From: a virus
Length of the DNA: 21,663 nt
IMG/VR virus record: IMGVR_UViG_3300035665_002369
Span: 1-21,663 of that record
Reading direction: 5' to 3' (one strand)
Shown here: one piece after another, positions 14,283 to 20,207 of the stretch
Layout: each line of letters starts with the position of its first letter
Position numbering within the stretch: position 1 is the stretch's first letter
Made by a program: the position numbers and the translations under genes
Notes under the pieces: generated by a model
The model's input: only the letters and a program-made list of their open reading frames with translations
Database searches by the model: none
What the model was told of the DNA's origin: nothing

Positions 14283-16094
14283 ATGACTCCCTATCAACGA
14301 GCCGCACTTTGGATCTCCAAGGTGCCACCCGCCATCTCCGGATCCGGCGGACATAACCAAACCTACACCGCTGCCGTGGGCCTCGTCCACGGCTTCGGCC
14401 TTTCTCAAGGAGACGCCTTCAACATCCTCTCCTCCTGGAACTCCAACTGCCTCCCACCGTGGACCGAGACCGAACTCCGTCACAAGCTGGCCGACGCAGC
14501 CACCAAACCCCACGACAAACCAGCAGGCCACCTCCTCCACGCATCCCCCAGCCTTCAGTATGGTGACCTCACCAGGGTCACATTCAAGAAGCCATCCCCC
14601 CCACCGCCGCCAGCACCGGGTACACCCATCGAGACCGACAGCGAGTTCAAACGCTTCCTCACCGCAGCCTTCGCCCAAGGCGAGACCGTCTGCATCTGCG
14701 AGCAGGTCGAGGAGGGCAGGCCAGCCACCAGCGGCTCCTTCCTCCCAGTCGAAGAATGGATCCGCCGCTTCGATTCACCAGACTCCCTCCTCCTCAAACC
14801 GGATCGCGAGGACGGTGTGTTTGTCCGAATAAACCCCTTCAAGCCCAACCTCTACAGCGGCAGCGACAACGACGTGGCCGCCTACCGCCATGTCCTCGTC
14901 GAGTTCGATGACAAACCCAAGGCCGAACAGGAGAAACTCCTCCGCGACTCCGGTCTCCCCATCTCCGTACTCATCGATTCCGGTGGCAAATCCATCCACG
15001 GCTGGGTCCGCGTAGACGCCGCAGATCGCAAGGAATGGGACGCCCGACGCGACGAAATCTATCGGGCCATCCCCGGCATCGATCCCAAGAACAAGAACCC
15101 CTCACGGTTCTCCCGCCTCCCGGGCGCATGGCGCGGCGAGCATCAGCAGAAGCTGCTGGCCACCACCATCGGCGCCTCCTCCTGGGAGGACTACCTCACC
15201 GCCCGAGAGAGCGACGAGGACAAAGCCACCATCGTCACCGTCAGGGACCTCTTGTCCTTCGACCCCGCCAACGATCCGGATAACCTCATCGGCAACCGAT
15301 GGATCACCCGAGGCTCCTCGATGATCATCAGCGGGGGCACCGGCATCGGGAAGTCATCGATGATGATGCAGATCATCATCCGATGGTGCCTCGGCCTCGA
15401 CTTCTTCGGCATCACGCCGGTGAAGGCCCTCAAGATCGGCGTCATCCAAGCCGAGAACGACAAGGGCGACCTGGCAGAGGCGTTCCGGGACATCGTCAAA
15501 AGCATGGCCCTCAACGTCGAACAGATGCGGAGCCTCCACACCAACCTGGAGTTCCGCACCGAGACCGTCCGCACCGGCGACCATTTCCTCGCCTACGCCA
15601 GACGCTTCATCCACAAGTCCAAGCTCGATCTCATCGTCGCCGATCCACTCTTCTCCTACTTCGGCGGCGATCTCAGCGACCAGTCCGAGGTCAGCGTCTT
15701 CCTCCGCAACAAACTCCAGCCCATCCTCCACGAAACCAAGGTCGCATGGATCTGGATGCACCACGTCGCCAAACCCCAGCGCAAGGAGTCCGGCGCCGAA
15801 CCACTCACCACCATGGAACTGGCCCACTCAGGATTCGGATCCTCCGAACTCGCCAACTGGGCGCGGGAGATCGCCGTCTTGCATGAGGTGGGCCAGTCCA
15901 AGCCACGACGCTTCCAGCTCGCCTTCTGCAAGCGCGGAGGACGACTGGAGACTAGCTCACTGTATCTTCGTCACTCGCCGGCGGGCATACTATGGGATCG
16001 CTGGAATCCCATGATGATGACCGGCGCAGAGCTGAAGCAGCCTCCTTCTCGGCCTTCTTCTTCTGGTCCTCCTCGTCGAGGGCGGCGCGCATAG
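14283..16094 (+). CDS. Primase-helicase (archaeo-eukaryotic primase-like domain plus RecA-like ATPase)
   Basis: The 603-residue protein begins with a helical PriCT-like segment (residues 1-85). Residues 200-300 resemble an archaeo-eukaryotic-type primase: HVLVEFDD (203-210), DSGGKSIHGWV (232-242) and PSRFSRLPGAWR (273-284). The ATPase half has Walker A GGTGIGKS (351-358) and Walker B LIVADP (450-455), followed by WIWMHHVAKP, typical of RepA/DnaB-like or AAA_25 helicases. It would prime and unwind DNA for a host polymerase, since no phage polymerase is seen. The last residues (RPSSSGPPRRGRRA) look like tail read-through into a convergent gene: the two genes overlap tail to tail by 143 bases. 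Confidence 0.83.
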   Translation: MTPYQRAALWISKVPPAISGSGGHNQTYTAAVGLVHGFGLSQGDAFNILSSWNSNCLPPWTETELRHKLADAATKPHDKPAGHLLHASPSLQYGDLTRVTFKKPSPPPPPAPGTPIETDSEFKRFLTAAFAQGETVCICEQVEEGRPATSGSFLPVEEWIRRFDSPDSLLLKPDREDGVFVRINPFKPNLYSGSDNDVAAYRHVLVEFDDKPKAEQEKLLRDSGLPISVLIDSGGKSIHGWVRVDAADRKEWDARRDEIYRAIPGIDPKNKNPSRFSRLPGAWRGEHQQKLLATTIGASSWEDYLTARESDEDKATIVTVRDLLSFDPANDPDNLIGNRWITRGSSMIISGGTGIGKSSMMMQIIIRWCLGLDFFGITPVKALKIGVIQAENDKGDLAEAFRDIVKSMALNVEQMRSLHTNLEFRTETVRTGDHFLAYARRFIHKSKLDLIVADPLFSYFGGDLSDQSEVSVFLRNKLQPILHETKVAWIWMHHVAKPQRKESGAEPLTTMELAHSGFGSSELANWAREIAVLHEVGQSKPRRFQLAFCKRGGRLETSSLYLRHSPAGILWDRWNPMMMTGAELKQPPSRPSSSGPPRRGRRA

Positions 16095-16581
16095 CCCGGA
16101 ACCACTCCTCCTTGTCCTCCACAGCAGCAGCCTTTTCCTCCACAGGGATCGGCTGCTGCTCCGCTTCAGGGGCAGGGGATTCCTCCTGCTCATCCTGCTC
16201 CTCCACCTTCTCGCGATTGGCCGAACGCTTTCGCTCAAGCAGGCCAATCTCCTTCTCATGCCTCCGCACCGTCGTCTTCAGATACGCAAGCTCACGCTTC
16301 AACTCGTTTATCGCCCGGGTCAACAGCGCAACCTTGTCCCCATCCTCAGGCGGCACCCAATCACACCCACGCCATTGCCTATGCACCATGTCATAGGTCA
16401 GCACCATGGACTTCTTGTTCCGCATCGAATTGAACGCACGGATCGCCCGACCCAGATCACACCCAAGGTTCTCTCGGATATGCCTCAAGACCTCGGACCG
16501 ATCCGGATCGGCGTCGTGGCGCTGCGGGGGCATCAGCCGGAACATCGACCGAAGCGTGGAACCATTCTCCAGATAACTCAT
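15952..16581 (-). CDS. Leftward coiled-coil, acidic-tailed protein (209 aa)
   Basis: The frame on the minus strand is open from a TTG at 16623. I prefer the ATG at 16581, which gives MSYLENGSTLRSMF; an ATG 16 codons later is also possible. No good ribosome site is seen. Residues 28-75 have a helix with CDLGRAIRAFNSMRNKKSMV and a Trp-rich end (HRQWRGCDWVPP). Residues 84-125 are a coiled coil, and 126-185 are acidic and Lys/Ala-rich (EEQDEQEESPAPEAEQQP). Its 3' end overlaps the primase gene by 143 bases on the opposite strand. A palindrome covers its putative promoter. A regulatory or DNA-binding role is possible but not shown. Confidence 0.62.
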   Translation of the reverse strand: MSYLENGSTLRSMFRLMPPQRHDADPDRSEVLRHIRENLGCDLGRAIRAFNSMRNKKSMVLTYDMVHRQWRGCDWVPPEDGDKVALLTRAINELKRELAYLKTTVRRHEKEIGLLERKRSANREKVEEQDEQEESPAPEAEQQPIPVEEKAAAVEDKEEWFRAMRAALDEEDQKKKAEKEAASALRRSSSWDSSDPIVCPPASDEDTVS

Positions 16582-16627
16582 AGCAGGAAGAGAATGCGTC
16601 TTGCACGGACACACCGCAAGCAAAAGG

Positions 16628-16656
16628 ATAGTAAATTTGCTACCACCTACCCAAAA
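16628..16656 (-). promoter_or_regulatory. Putative leftward promoter of the coiled-coil gene, with palindromic operator
   Basis: Read leftward, TTTTGG (16656-16651) is followed after 17 bases by TACTAT (16633-16628), a moderate -10. The 14-base near-perfect palindrome TAGTAAATTTGCTA (16629-16642, one mismatch pair) lies over the -10 and spacer. That position suits repression by a dimeric regulator such as the ribbon-helix-helix protein upstream. The -35 match is weak. Confidence 0.4.
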
Positions 16657-16677
16657 GTTACCATGGACCCCGCTCTA

Positions 16678-16714
16678 CTCCCTAGAGGGAGCTTAATCTC
16701 CCTCTTCTAGGGAG
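16678..16714. repeat. Two adjacent inverted repeats with the same arms
   Basis: CTCCCT-AG-AGGGAG (16678-16691) is followed after CTTAAT by CTCCCT-CTTCT-AGGGAG (16698-16714). The four arms can pair locally or with one another, forming two small hairpins or one larger structure. They lie beside a terminator and upstream of the leftward promoter. Their function is unknown; protein binding or a structured origin element are possible. Confidence 0.65.
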
Positions 16715-16717
16715 ATG

Positions 16718-16780
16718 AAAAACTGCTCGCCGCTTCGCTCTTTGGGGCTCTTACGGCCCCGGCGAGCGGCGGCAGTTTTT
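16718..16780. terminator. Long bidirectional terminator
   Basis: AAAAACTGC (16718-16726) pairs with GCAGTTTTT (16772-16780). Inside, CGCCGC and TCGC pair with GCGGCG and GCGA with two single-base bulges, and the tip is GGGGC (16744-16748)/GCCCC (16756-16760). The A-run on the left and T-run on the right suit termination in both directions: rightward early transcripts after the primase, and leftward transcripts from the ribbon-helix-helix gene. Confidence 0.75.
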
Positions 16781-16930
16781 CTGGACCCTCTGGTGGAAGT
16801 ATCAGGTAGGGGGTTTGGAGGCGGGGGTGGGGATGCGGATTGCTGGAGCAGAAAGGGGCCTAGGAGCGCGTTTGATTGGAGGTTGGTGTGGAGACAGCGG
16901 AACGGGGGGCGGGGGGCGGGGAAGCGAAAG

Positions 16931-16952
16931 GCCCCGGATGGGGGTCCGGGGC
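16931..16952 (-). terminator. Hairpin downstream of the ribbon-helix-helix gene
   Basis: GCCCCGGA (16931-16938) and TCCGGGGC (16945-16952) form an 8-bp perfect stem around TGGGGG, 35 bases after the leftward stop. Read leftward it is followed by CTTTCGCTTCC, a weak T-run. It is the first of two terminators after this gene. Confidence 0.55.
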
Positions 16953-16987
16953 AGGGAGGAGCAGGGGTTTGGATGGCTCGGAACGGG

Positions 16988-17194
16988 TTATCCAGAGGAC
17001 TCGGTCCGGGACGGCCCGCGCGGCAGCTCCCGCAACAGGTCCGGCTCCACCAGCACCACATGATAGTCCACCACATGACGCAAATACGCACCCCAACTAC
17101 GAAACCCCAACTCATTGGCCCGCTTCTGTAGTAGTACAAGAACCCGGTAGTCCAACTGGAAACTCGTTGTCACTAAATCGGAGGAGTTGCTCAT
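16988..17194 (-). CDS. Ribbon-helix-helix (Arc-like) regulator
   Basis: The 68-residue minus-strand product has the ribbon-helix-helix pattern. Residues 8-14 (VTTSFQL) form the N-terminal strand, residues 15-29 (DYRVLVLLQKRANEL) the first helix, and residues 33-47 (SWGAYLRHVVDYHVV) the second helix after the GFRS turn. Such proteins bind operators as dimers. The start ATG at 17194 has no ribosome site and lies only a few bases after a possible -10, so it may be leaderless. The last residues (RELPRGPSRTESSG) are likely disordered. It is flanked downstream by terminators and could control the leftward promoters of this segment, including its own. Confidence 0.68.
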   Translation of the reverse strand: MSNSSDLVTTSFQLDYRVLVLLQKRANELGFRSWGAYLRHVVDYHVVLVEPDLLRELPRGPSRTESSG

Positions 17195-17202
17195 GATTCG
17201 CT

Positions 17203-17234
17203 ATTGTAGTAACCCACCGCACCATGGCTGTCAA
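17203..17234 (-). promoter_or_regulatory. Putative promoter of the ribbon-helix-helix gene
   Basis: A perfect TTGACA lies on the minus strand at 17234-17229. Seventeen bases later is TACTAC (17211-17206), and three bases further is TACAAT (17208-17203), a better -10 but with a 20-base spacer. The ATG follows at 17194, so the leader would be very short. The near-palindrome CTATTGTAG (17201-17209) overlaps the -10. Confidence 0.5.
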
Positions 17235-17279
17235 GCCACTACTCGGGACGCCTCTTGGCAAAGGGCCCACCGCACCACG

Positions 17280-17305
17280 ATTCCCGAATCCCGAATCCCG
17301 AATCC
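17280..17305. repeat. Heptamer tandem repeat CCCGAAT
   Basis: The unit CCCGAAT is repeated three times without change, with a partial unit on each side. It lies in the non-coding control region. It may be an iteron-like binding site or slippage product; the copy number is too low to decide. Confidence 0.7.
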
Positions 17306-17425
17306 AGGTATGCGGTATGACGGAGCGCGGGAGCGAGGGGAGCGAGGGGGGAGTGGCCAGCTCAATCGAAAAAGGGGAAAGGCCCCGGGGTCGGACATTG
17401 CATGTCCTAGGGAGGAGCACAAAGA

Positions 17426-17458
17426 AAAGCGGCAGGAGAGAGCATTATTTGCCGCTTT
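17426..17458 (-). terminator. Second leftward terminator
   Basis: AAAGCGGCA (17426-17434) and TGCCGCTTT (17450-17458) form a 9-bp stem. Read leftward the stem is followed by TTCTTT (the stem and tail together read TTTTCTTT). It stands 34 bases downstream of the first leftward terminator. Confidence 0.68.
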
Positions 17459-17492
17459 CCAAGGGGCGGCCCCGGATCCGGGCAAAGAAAAG

Positions 17493-17515
17493 GCCCCAAG
17501 GGGATTCCTTGGGGC
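17493..17515 (-). terminator. Strong leftward intrinsic terminator of the tiny-gene cluster
   Basis: GCCCCAAGG (17493-17501) and CCTTGGGGC (17507-17515) form a perfect 9-bp stem around GGATT, followed leftward by CTTTTCTTT. It lies 20 bases after the stop of the 29-residue gene. This is the clearest terminator in the segment and marks the end of the leftward cluster. Confidence 0.85.
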
Positions 17516-17535
17516 GTGTGGTGGAAGCTTCTGAT

Positions 17536-17625
17536 TCAATCGCCAGCGAGCGCGGACAGAAGCAGTAGGAGGGCGAAAACGAAGCAAAGGGCGAGGTAGC
17601 CTAGTACACGAAGGAGGGGTTTCAA
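17536..17625 (-). CDS. Tiny membrane peptide with TTG start (29 aa)
   Basis: A TTG at 17625 overlaps the previous stop as TTGA. The product, starting MKPLLRVLGYLALCFVFALL and ending LLLSALAGD, is one hydrophobic helix with a basic N-terminus, ideal for a single-pass inner-membrane peptide. It ends 20 bases before a strong terminator. TTG starts are rare, but the stop overlap repeats the pattern of the genes before it. It could be a holin-like, toxic or membrane-regulatory peptide. Confidence 0.45.
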   Translation of the reverse strand: MKPLLRVLGYLALCFVFALLLLLSALAGD

Positions 17626-17852
17626 CGCTGGCCTTTCGTTTTCCCGATTCTCGCCAATGCCCGCAACTGTCGGACACTGACACGGCACTCATCAGACTCT
17701 CGCTTGATACTAAGCAGTCTCACACCGGGCGTTGTCTGGGCTTCGACCGCTTTCTGATAGGCGCTTACGGCCGACATCGCACCTTCAGTCGACGTGTGAC
17801 TTCCGCCGTCAGCCTGCCTTCCTCGATACCACGAGACACAATAGGTAGTCAC
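17622..17852 (-). CDS. Small leftward protein, helical C-terminus (76 aa)
   Basis: GTG at 17852 overlaps the preceding tiny frame as GTGA and has AAAGGGGGTGG upstream. An internal ATG at 17777, preceded by GAAGGTGCG, could give a 51-residue product. The C-terminal part (EAQTTPGVRLLSIKRESDEC, then RVSVRQLRALARIGKTKGQR) is charged and helical and looks like a real small protein, perhaps a nucleic-acid binder. No family is recognised. Confidence 0.5.
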   Translation of the reverse strand: MTTYCVSWYRGRQADGGSHTSTEGAMSAVSAYQKAVEAQTTPGVRLLSIKRESDECRVSVRQLRALARIGKTKGQR

Positions 17853-17911
17853 AATCCACCCCCTTTCGACTTGGCGATGATGACACGGTGCTGGTCTTCG
17901 TGGAGAATCAC
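17849..17911 (-). CDS. Very short leftward frame (20 aa), marginal
   Basis: GTG at 17911 overlaps the stop of the membrane peptide, with GGAGGTG 4 bases upstream, and its stop overlaps the next GTG. The product is MILHEDQHRVIIAKSKGGGL. At 20 residues it cannot be judged by composition. Its main support is that it bridges two other overlapped frames, so it may act as a coupling leader. Confidence 0.3.
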   Translation of the reverse strand: MILHEDQHRVIIAKSKGGGL

Positions 17912-18021
17912 AGGACACCTCCAACGAATAGCTCAGCGAAACAGAGCCCGAGTACGAGGATGACGACAGACCCAAGCGCAAGGAGCGCGAGGGCAACGAG
18001 TAGGGATTTCAGGGATTTCAT
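17908..18021 (-). CDS. Leftward single-helix membrane peptide (37 aa)
   Basis: ATG at 18021 opens a frame for MKSLKSLLVALALLALGSVV followed by ILVLGLCFAELFVGGVL. The product is a basic N-terminus plus a long hydrophobic helix, as in small holins, toxins of the hok type or other membrane peptides. It is the first gene of the leftward tiny-gene cluster. No clear ribosome site is seen. A TTGACA-like promoter element lies 60 bases upstream. Confidence 0.52.
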   Translation of the reverse strand: MKSLKSLLVALALLALGSVVILVLGLCFAELFVGGVL

Positions 18022-18080
18022 GATGTTGAACGGACCCGGTCTTCGGGTCGCACGCGCAAGGTGAGGGAAAGGGGATGCGG

Positions 18081-18086
18081 TGTCAA
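18081..18086 (-). promoter_or_regulatory. Possible -35 element (TTGACA) for the leftward tiny-gene cluster
   Basis: TTGACA is perfect on the minus strand at 18086-18081, but the sequence 17 bases later is CACCTT, a poor -10. The hairpin GACCCG-GTCTT-CGGGTC (18033-18049) would lie in the leader. It shares the TTGACA with the ribbon-helix-helix promoter, which is the main reason to list it. Confidence 0.3.
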
Positions 18087-18154
18087 GGGGGAAAATTTGG
18101 CTTCCAATTCAAAGGGGGATCGGGGAGAGCGGGGGCATGGAAAGAGAAGGGGGA

Positions 18155-18568
18155 ATGACCGACGGAAAGGTGGGAAGGAAGGGGAAAGGGACTCAGGGGA
18201 GGAAGATTGGCAGGCCGCAGAAATCCCTTTCAACGGACCAAGTAAAAAGAGCAATCGAGGCCGCACGATTGGGAATCCCTTCTGAGCGCATCGCGATCGG
18301 CTGTGGGTTCCACGATGGTGGAAGTACATGGTCGCAATATCTGGTCCGGAATCCGGACTTTGCTTCTCAGATGAGAGAAGCGCAATTCCAAGGGGAACTA
18401 GAACTTGCAAGCGTCGTCCGCTCATGCGGTCCCGGCTGGCAAGGATCCGCGTGGTTGCTGGAACGAACCCGAGGTTACGTCGCCCGCGCATCCATCGATC
18501 ACACTTCCAAGGGGAAGGAGCTCTCGATCTCCGGCAACCTGCTCGGAGCATTCGGAGGGAGCAAATAG
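18155..18568 (+). CDS. terS: Small terminase subunit
   Basis: I choose ATG at 18155, preceded by AAGGGGG, giving 137 residues; ATG at 18137 would add six. After a basic N-terminus (GRKGKGTQGRKIGRP), residues 26-68 form an HTH (STDQVKRAIEAARLGIPSER, then STWSQYLVRNPDF). Residues 71-104 contain the helix and GWQGSAWLLER, which are typical of small terminase subunits that recognise phage DNA and load the large subunit. It lies directly upstream of the large terminase and portal, the usual packaging order. The gene uses a mixed codon bias, between that of the early and the packaging genes. Confidence 0.78.
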   Translation: MTDGKVGRKGKGTQGRKIGRPQKSLSTDQVKRAIEAARLGIPSERIAIGCGFHDGGSTWSQYLVRNPDFASQMREAQFQGELELASVVRSCGPGWQGSAWLLERTRGYVARASIDHTSKGKELSISGNLLGAFGGSK

Positions 18569-18580
18569 ACCACGGGGAGG

Positions 18581-18625
18581 GGGGGACCCCCACGAGGGGG
18601 GTGGGTTGATCCTGATACCCCCCTC
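18581..18625 (+). promoter_or_regulatory. G-rich inverted repeats between terS and terL
   Basis: GGGGG-A-CCCCC lies at 18581-18591, and GAGGGGGGT (18594-18602) pairs perfectly with ACCCCCCTC (18617-18625) around a 14-base loop. G-runs at 18574-18602 could also form a quadruplex. The element lies 20 bases upstream of the terL start, which has no recognisable ribosome site. It could control terL expression or be part of a packaging recognition site. Confidence 0.5.
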
Positions 18626-18644
18626 TCCCAACCACCACAATTCC

Positions 18645-20195
18645 ATGCCTGTCAAGCAGATAAAGCGTAAGCGCAACCCCATGGCCAACTCGTATTCCTC
18701 TGGAGGGGGGATGCCTGCGTGGAAGCAGAAGAAGTTACTGGCGGAGGCGCAGAAGCTGGAGAATTTCCCGAAGATGATGCTTGGCCTGCGTGAGGTGTAT
18801 CCGTGGCAGGAGGCGGTGTTGGGTGCATTGGGTGAGAAGCATTCGCGGGTGGCGTTGAAGGCTGCGAATGGTAGTGGGAAGACGAGCATGGTGGCGGCGA
18901 GTGCGGTGATCTGGCACATGTTGAGGTGGCCTGGGAGTTTGGTGGTGTGTACGGCTGGTGTGTATCGGCAGGTGGCGGATGCGTTGTGGCCGCATTTGCG
19001 AAAGATGATCAATGGGTTGGGTGGTGAGGAGAATGGTTTTTCGGTTAAGGATGGGGAGGTGAGGTATGTGTATCCGAGGTTGGTGGAGGGTCAGGAGTTG
19101 GTGAGTCGGTGTATTGGGTTCTCTGCGAGCAATCCTGAGAAGGCGGAGGGGTGGCATGTGCAGGGGCCGAGTGGGGATTTGTTGTATGTGGTGGATGAGG
19201 CGAAGGCTGTTCCGGACGGGATATTTCAGTCGATGGAGCGGTGTCAGCCGACGCGGGTGTTGATGATGAGTAGCCCTGGTGGGAGTAGTGGGTATTTCTA
19301 CGAGGCGTTTCGTAGGAATGATGGGAAGTGGAAGACGTTCACGGTGACGGCGTATGATTGTCCGCATATCCGGAAGGAGTGGATTGATGAGCAGGTGGCC
19401 CGCTGGGGTGAGGGGCATCCGTTGGTGCGGTCGATGATTCATGCGGAGTTCATGGAGGATGACGGGAGTTTGACTGCGGTGAAGACGGTGGATTGGCAGA
19501 GGTGTGTGAGTGATCCGTGCAAGGAGGAGTCGGAGGGTCAGCGGCTGACGGCTGGGTGTGATTTCAGTGCTGGTGGGGATGAGAGTGTGATGGTGGTGCG
19601 GAAGGGGAATTGTGTGAGGGGGTTGGTGCGGTGGCGTGATCGGGACACGATGGCGAGTGTGGGGAGGTTCATTGCGGAGTTTCGCAAATGGGGTGTGAAG
19701 GCTGAGGATGTGTATGCGGATGTGGGTGGGATGGGGGTGGTGATGTGTGATGCGTTGCGGGCTGAGGGGTGGGATGTGAGGCGGGTGAACTTTGGGGAGC
19801 GGGCGATTCGGGATGATCAGTTTGTGAATCGTGCGGCGGAGATGTGGATTGAGTTTGGGCGGATGGTGGAAGAGGGGAAGGTGAACTTGGGGCCGTGTGG
19901 GACGGACGAGGTATTGCTCCAGCAGTTTGTGAGTCGGAAGGTGCGGACGAATGGGAAGGGGAAGTTGACGCTGGAGGGGAAGGATGAGTTGCGGGCGCGG
20001 GGGATCAACAGTCCGGATCGGGCGGATGCTATGGTGTTGGCGTTTTGTGGTGGTGGTGGGAGGAGGATGGATGAGTATTTGAAGGCTGTGGGTGAGGATG
20101 GGAGGAGTTTGCTGGAGAGGATGGAGGAGGAGATTGGCCCGCTGGAGGGGGATGCGGAGGGTGTTGTGCTTGCGGGTTGTGAAGTTGGTGGGTAG
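18645..20195 (+). CDS. terL: Terminase large subunit (packaging ATPase and nuclease)
   Basis: I choose ATG at 18645 (MPVKQIKRKR), giving 516 residues. The frame is open upstream only across the terS 3' end and the G-rich hairpin, and ATG at 18681 is an alternative. The ATPase half has Walker A AANGSGKT (73-80) and Walker B YVVDEAK (181-187). The nuclease half has Asp306 (GCDFSAGGDESVMVV), Asp359 (VYADVGGMG) and Asp461 (DRADAMVLAF), the three acidic positions of RNase H-like terminase nucleases. It would translocate DNA into the capsid and cut it. Codons end mostly in G or T, the reverse of the C-ending early genes. The C-terminus is acidic (ERMEEEIGPLEGDAEG). Confidence 0.9.
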   Translation: MPVKQIKRKRNPMANSYSSGGGMPAWKQKKLLAEAQKLENFPKMMLGLREVYPWQEAVLGALGEKHSRVALKAANGSGKTSMVAASAVIWHMLRWPGSLVVCTAGVYRQVADALWPHLRKMINGLGGEENGFSVKDGEVRYVYPRLVEGQELVSRCIGFSASNPEKAEGWHVQGPSGDLLYVVDEAKAVPDGIFQSMERCQPTRVLMMSSPGGSSGYFYEAFRRNDGKWKTFTVTAYDCPHIRKEWIDEQVARWGEGHPLVRSMIHAEFMEDDGSLTAVKTVDWQRCVSDPCKEESEGQRLTAGCDFSAGGDESVMVVRKGNCVRGLVRWRDRDTMASVGRFIAEFRKWGVKAEDVYADVGGMGVVMCDALRAEGWDVRRVNFGERAIRDDQFVNRAAEMWIEFGRMVEEGKVNLGPCGTDEVLLQQFVSRKVRTNGKGKLTLEGKDELRARGINSPDRADAMVLAFCGGGGRRMDEYLKAVGEDGRSLLERMEEEIGPLEGDAEGVVLAGCEVGG

Positions 20196-20207
20196 TAAGG
20201 GGTGAAT

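Larger units (their letters stand above)
16582..16987. other. 406-base gene-poor control region between leftward genes
   Basis: No gene with convincing coding character is seen. The region holds a putative leftward promoter with a palindrome (16628-16656), paired inverted repeats (16678-16714), a long bidirectional terminator (16718-16780), a G-rich tract with possible quadruplex sequences (about 16805-16925), and a terminator-like hairpin (16931-16952). Local open frames here are low-complexity Gly/Arg/Pro products of G-rich DNA. Confidence 0.6.
17195..17535. other. 341-base gene-free control region with stacked leftward terminators
   Basis: No coding gene is seen. The region contains the ribbon-helix-helix promoter, a 7-base tandem repeat (17280-17305), a GGACAT-TGC-ATGTCC dyad (17393-17407), a GCCCCGG-type palindrome near 17469-17482, and two strong leftward terminators (17426-17458 and 17493-17515). 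GAGCG-rich G tracts occur at about 17325-17355. Confidence 0.6.

Noticed and set aside
16715-17131. Rightward frame starting at the ATG within the terminator
   Set aside because: Its product is Gly/Arg-rich translation of G-rich DNA, starts inside the terminator stem and overlaps the ribbon-helix-helix gene. No coding signal is visible.
17231-17692. Long minus-strand frame through the stacked terminators
   Set aside because: It passes through two perfect terminator stems and the heptamer repeat. The product is Pro/Arg/Ser-rich low complexity.
18405-18644. Upstream extension of terL from an earlier start
   Set aside because: The extra 80 residues overlap the terS 3' end in another frame and cross the G-rich hairpin. 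The natural protein begins at MPVKQIKRKR.
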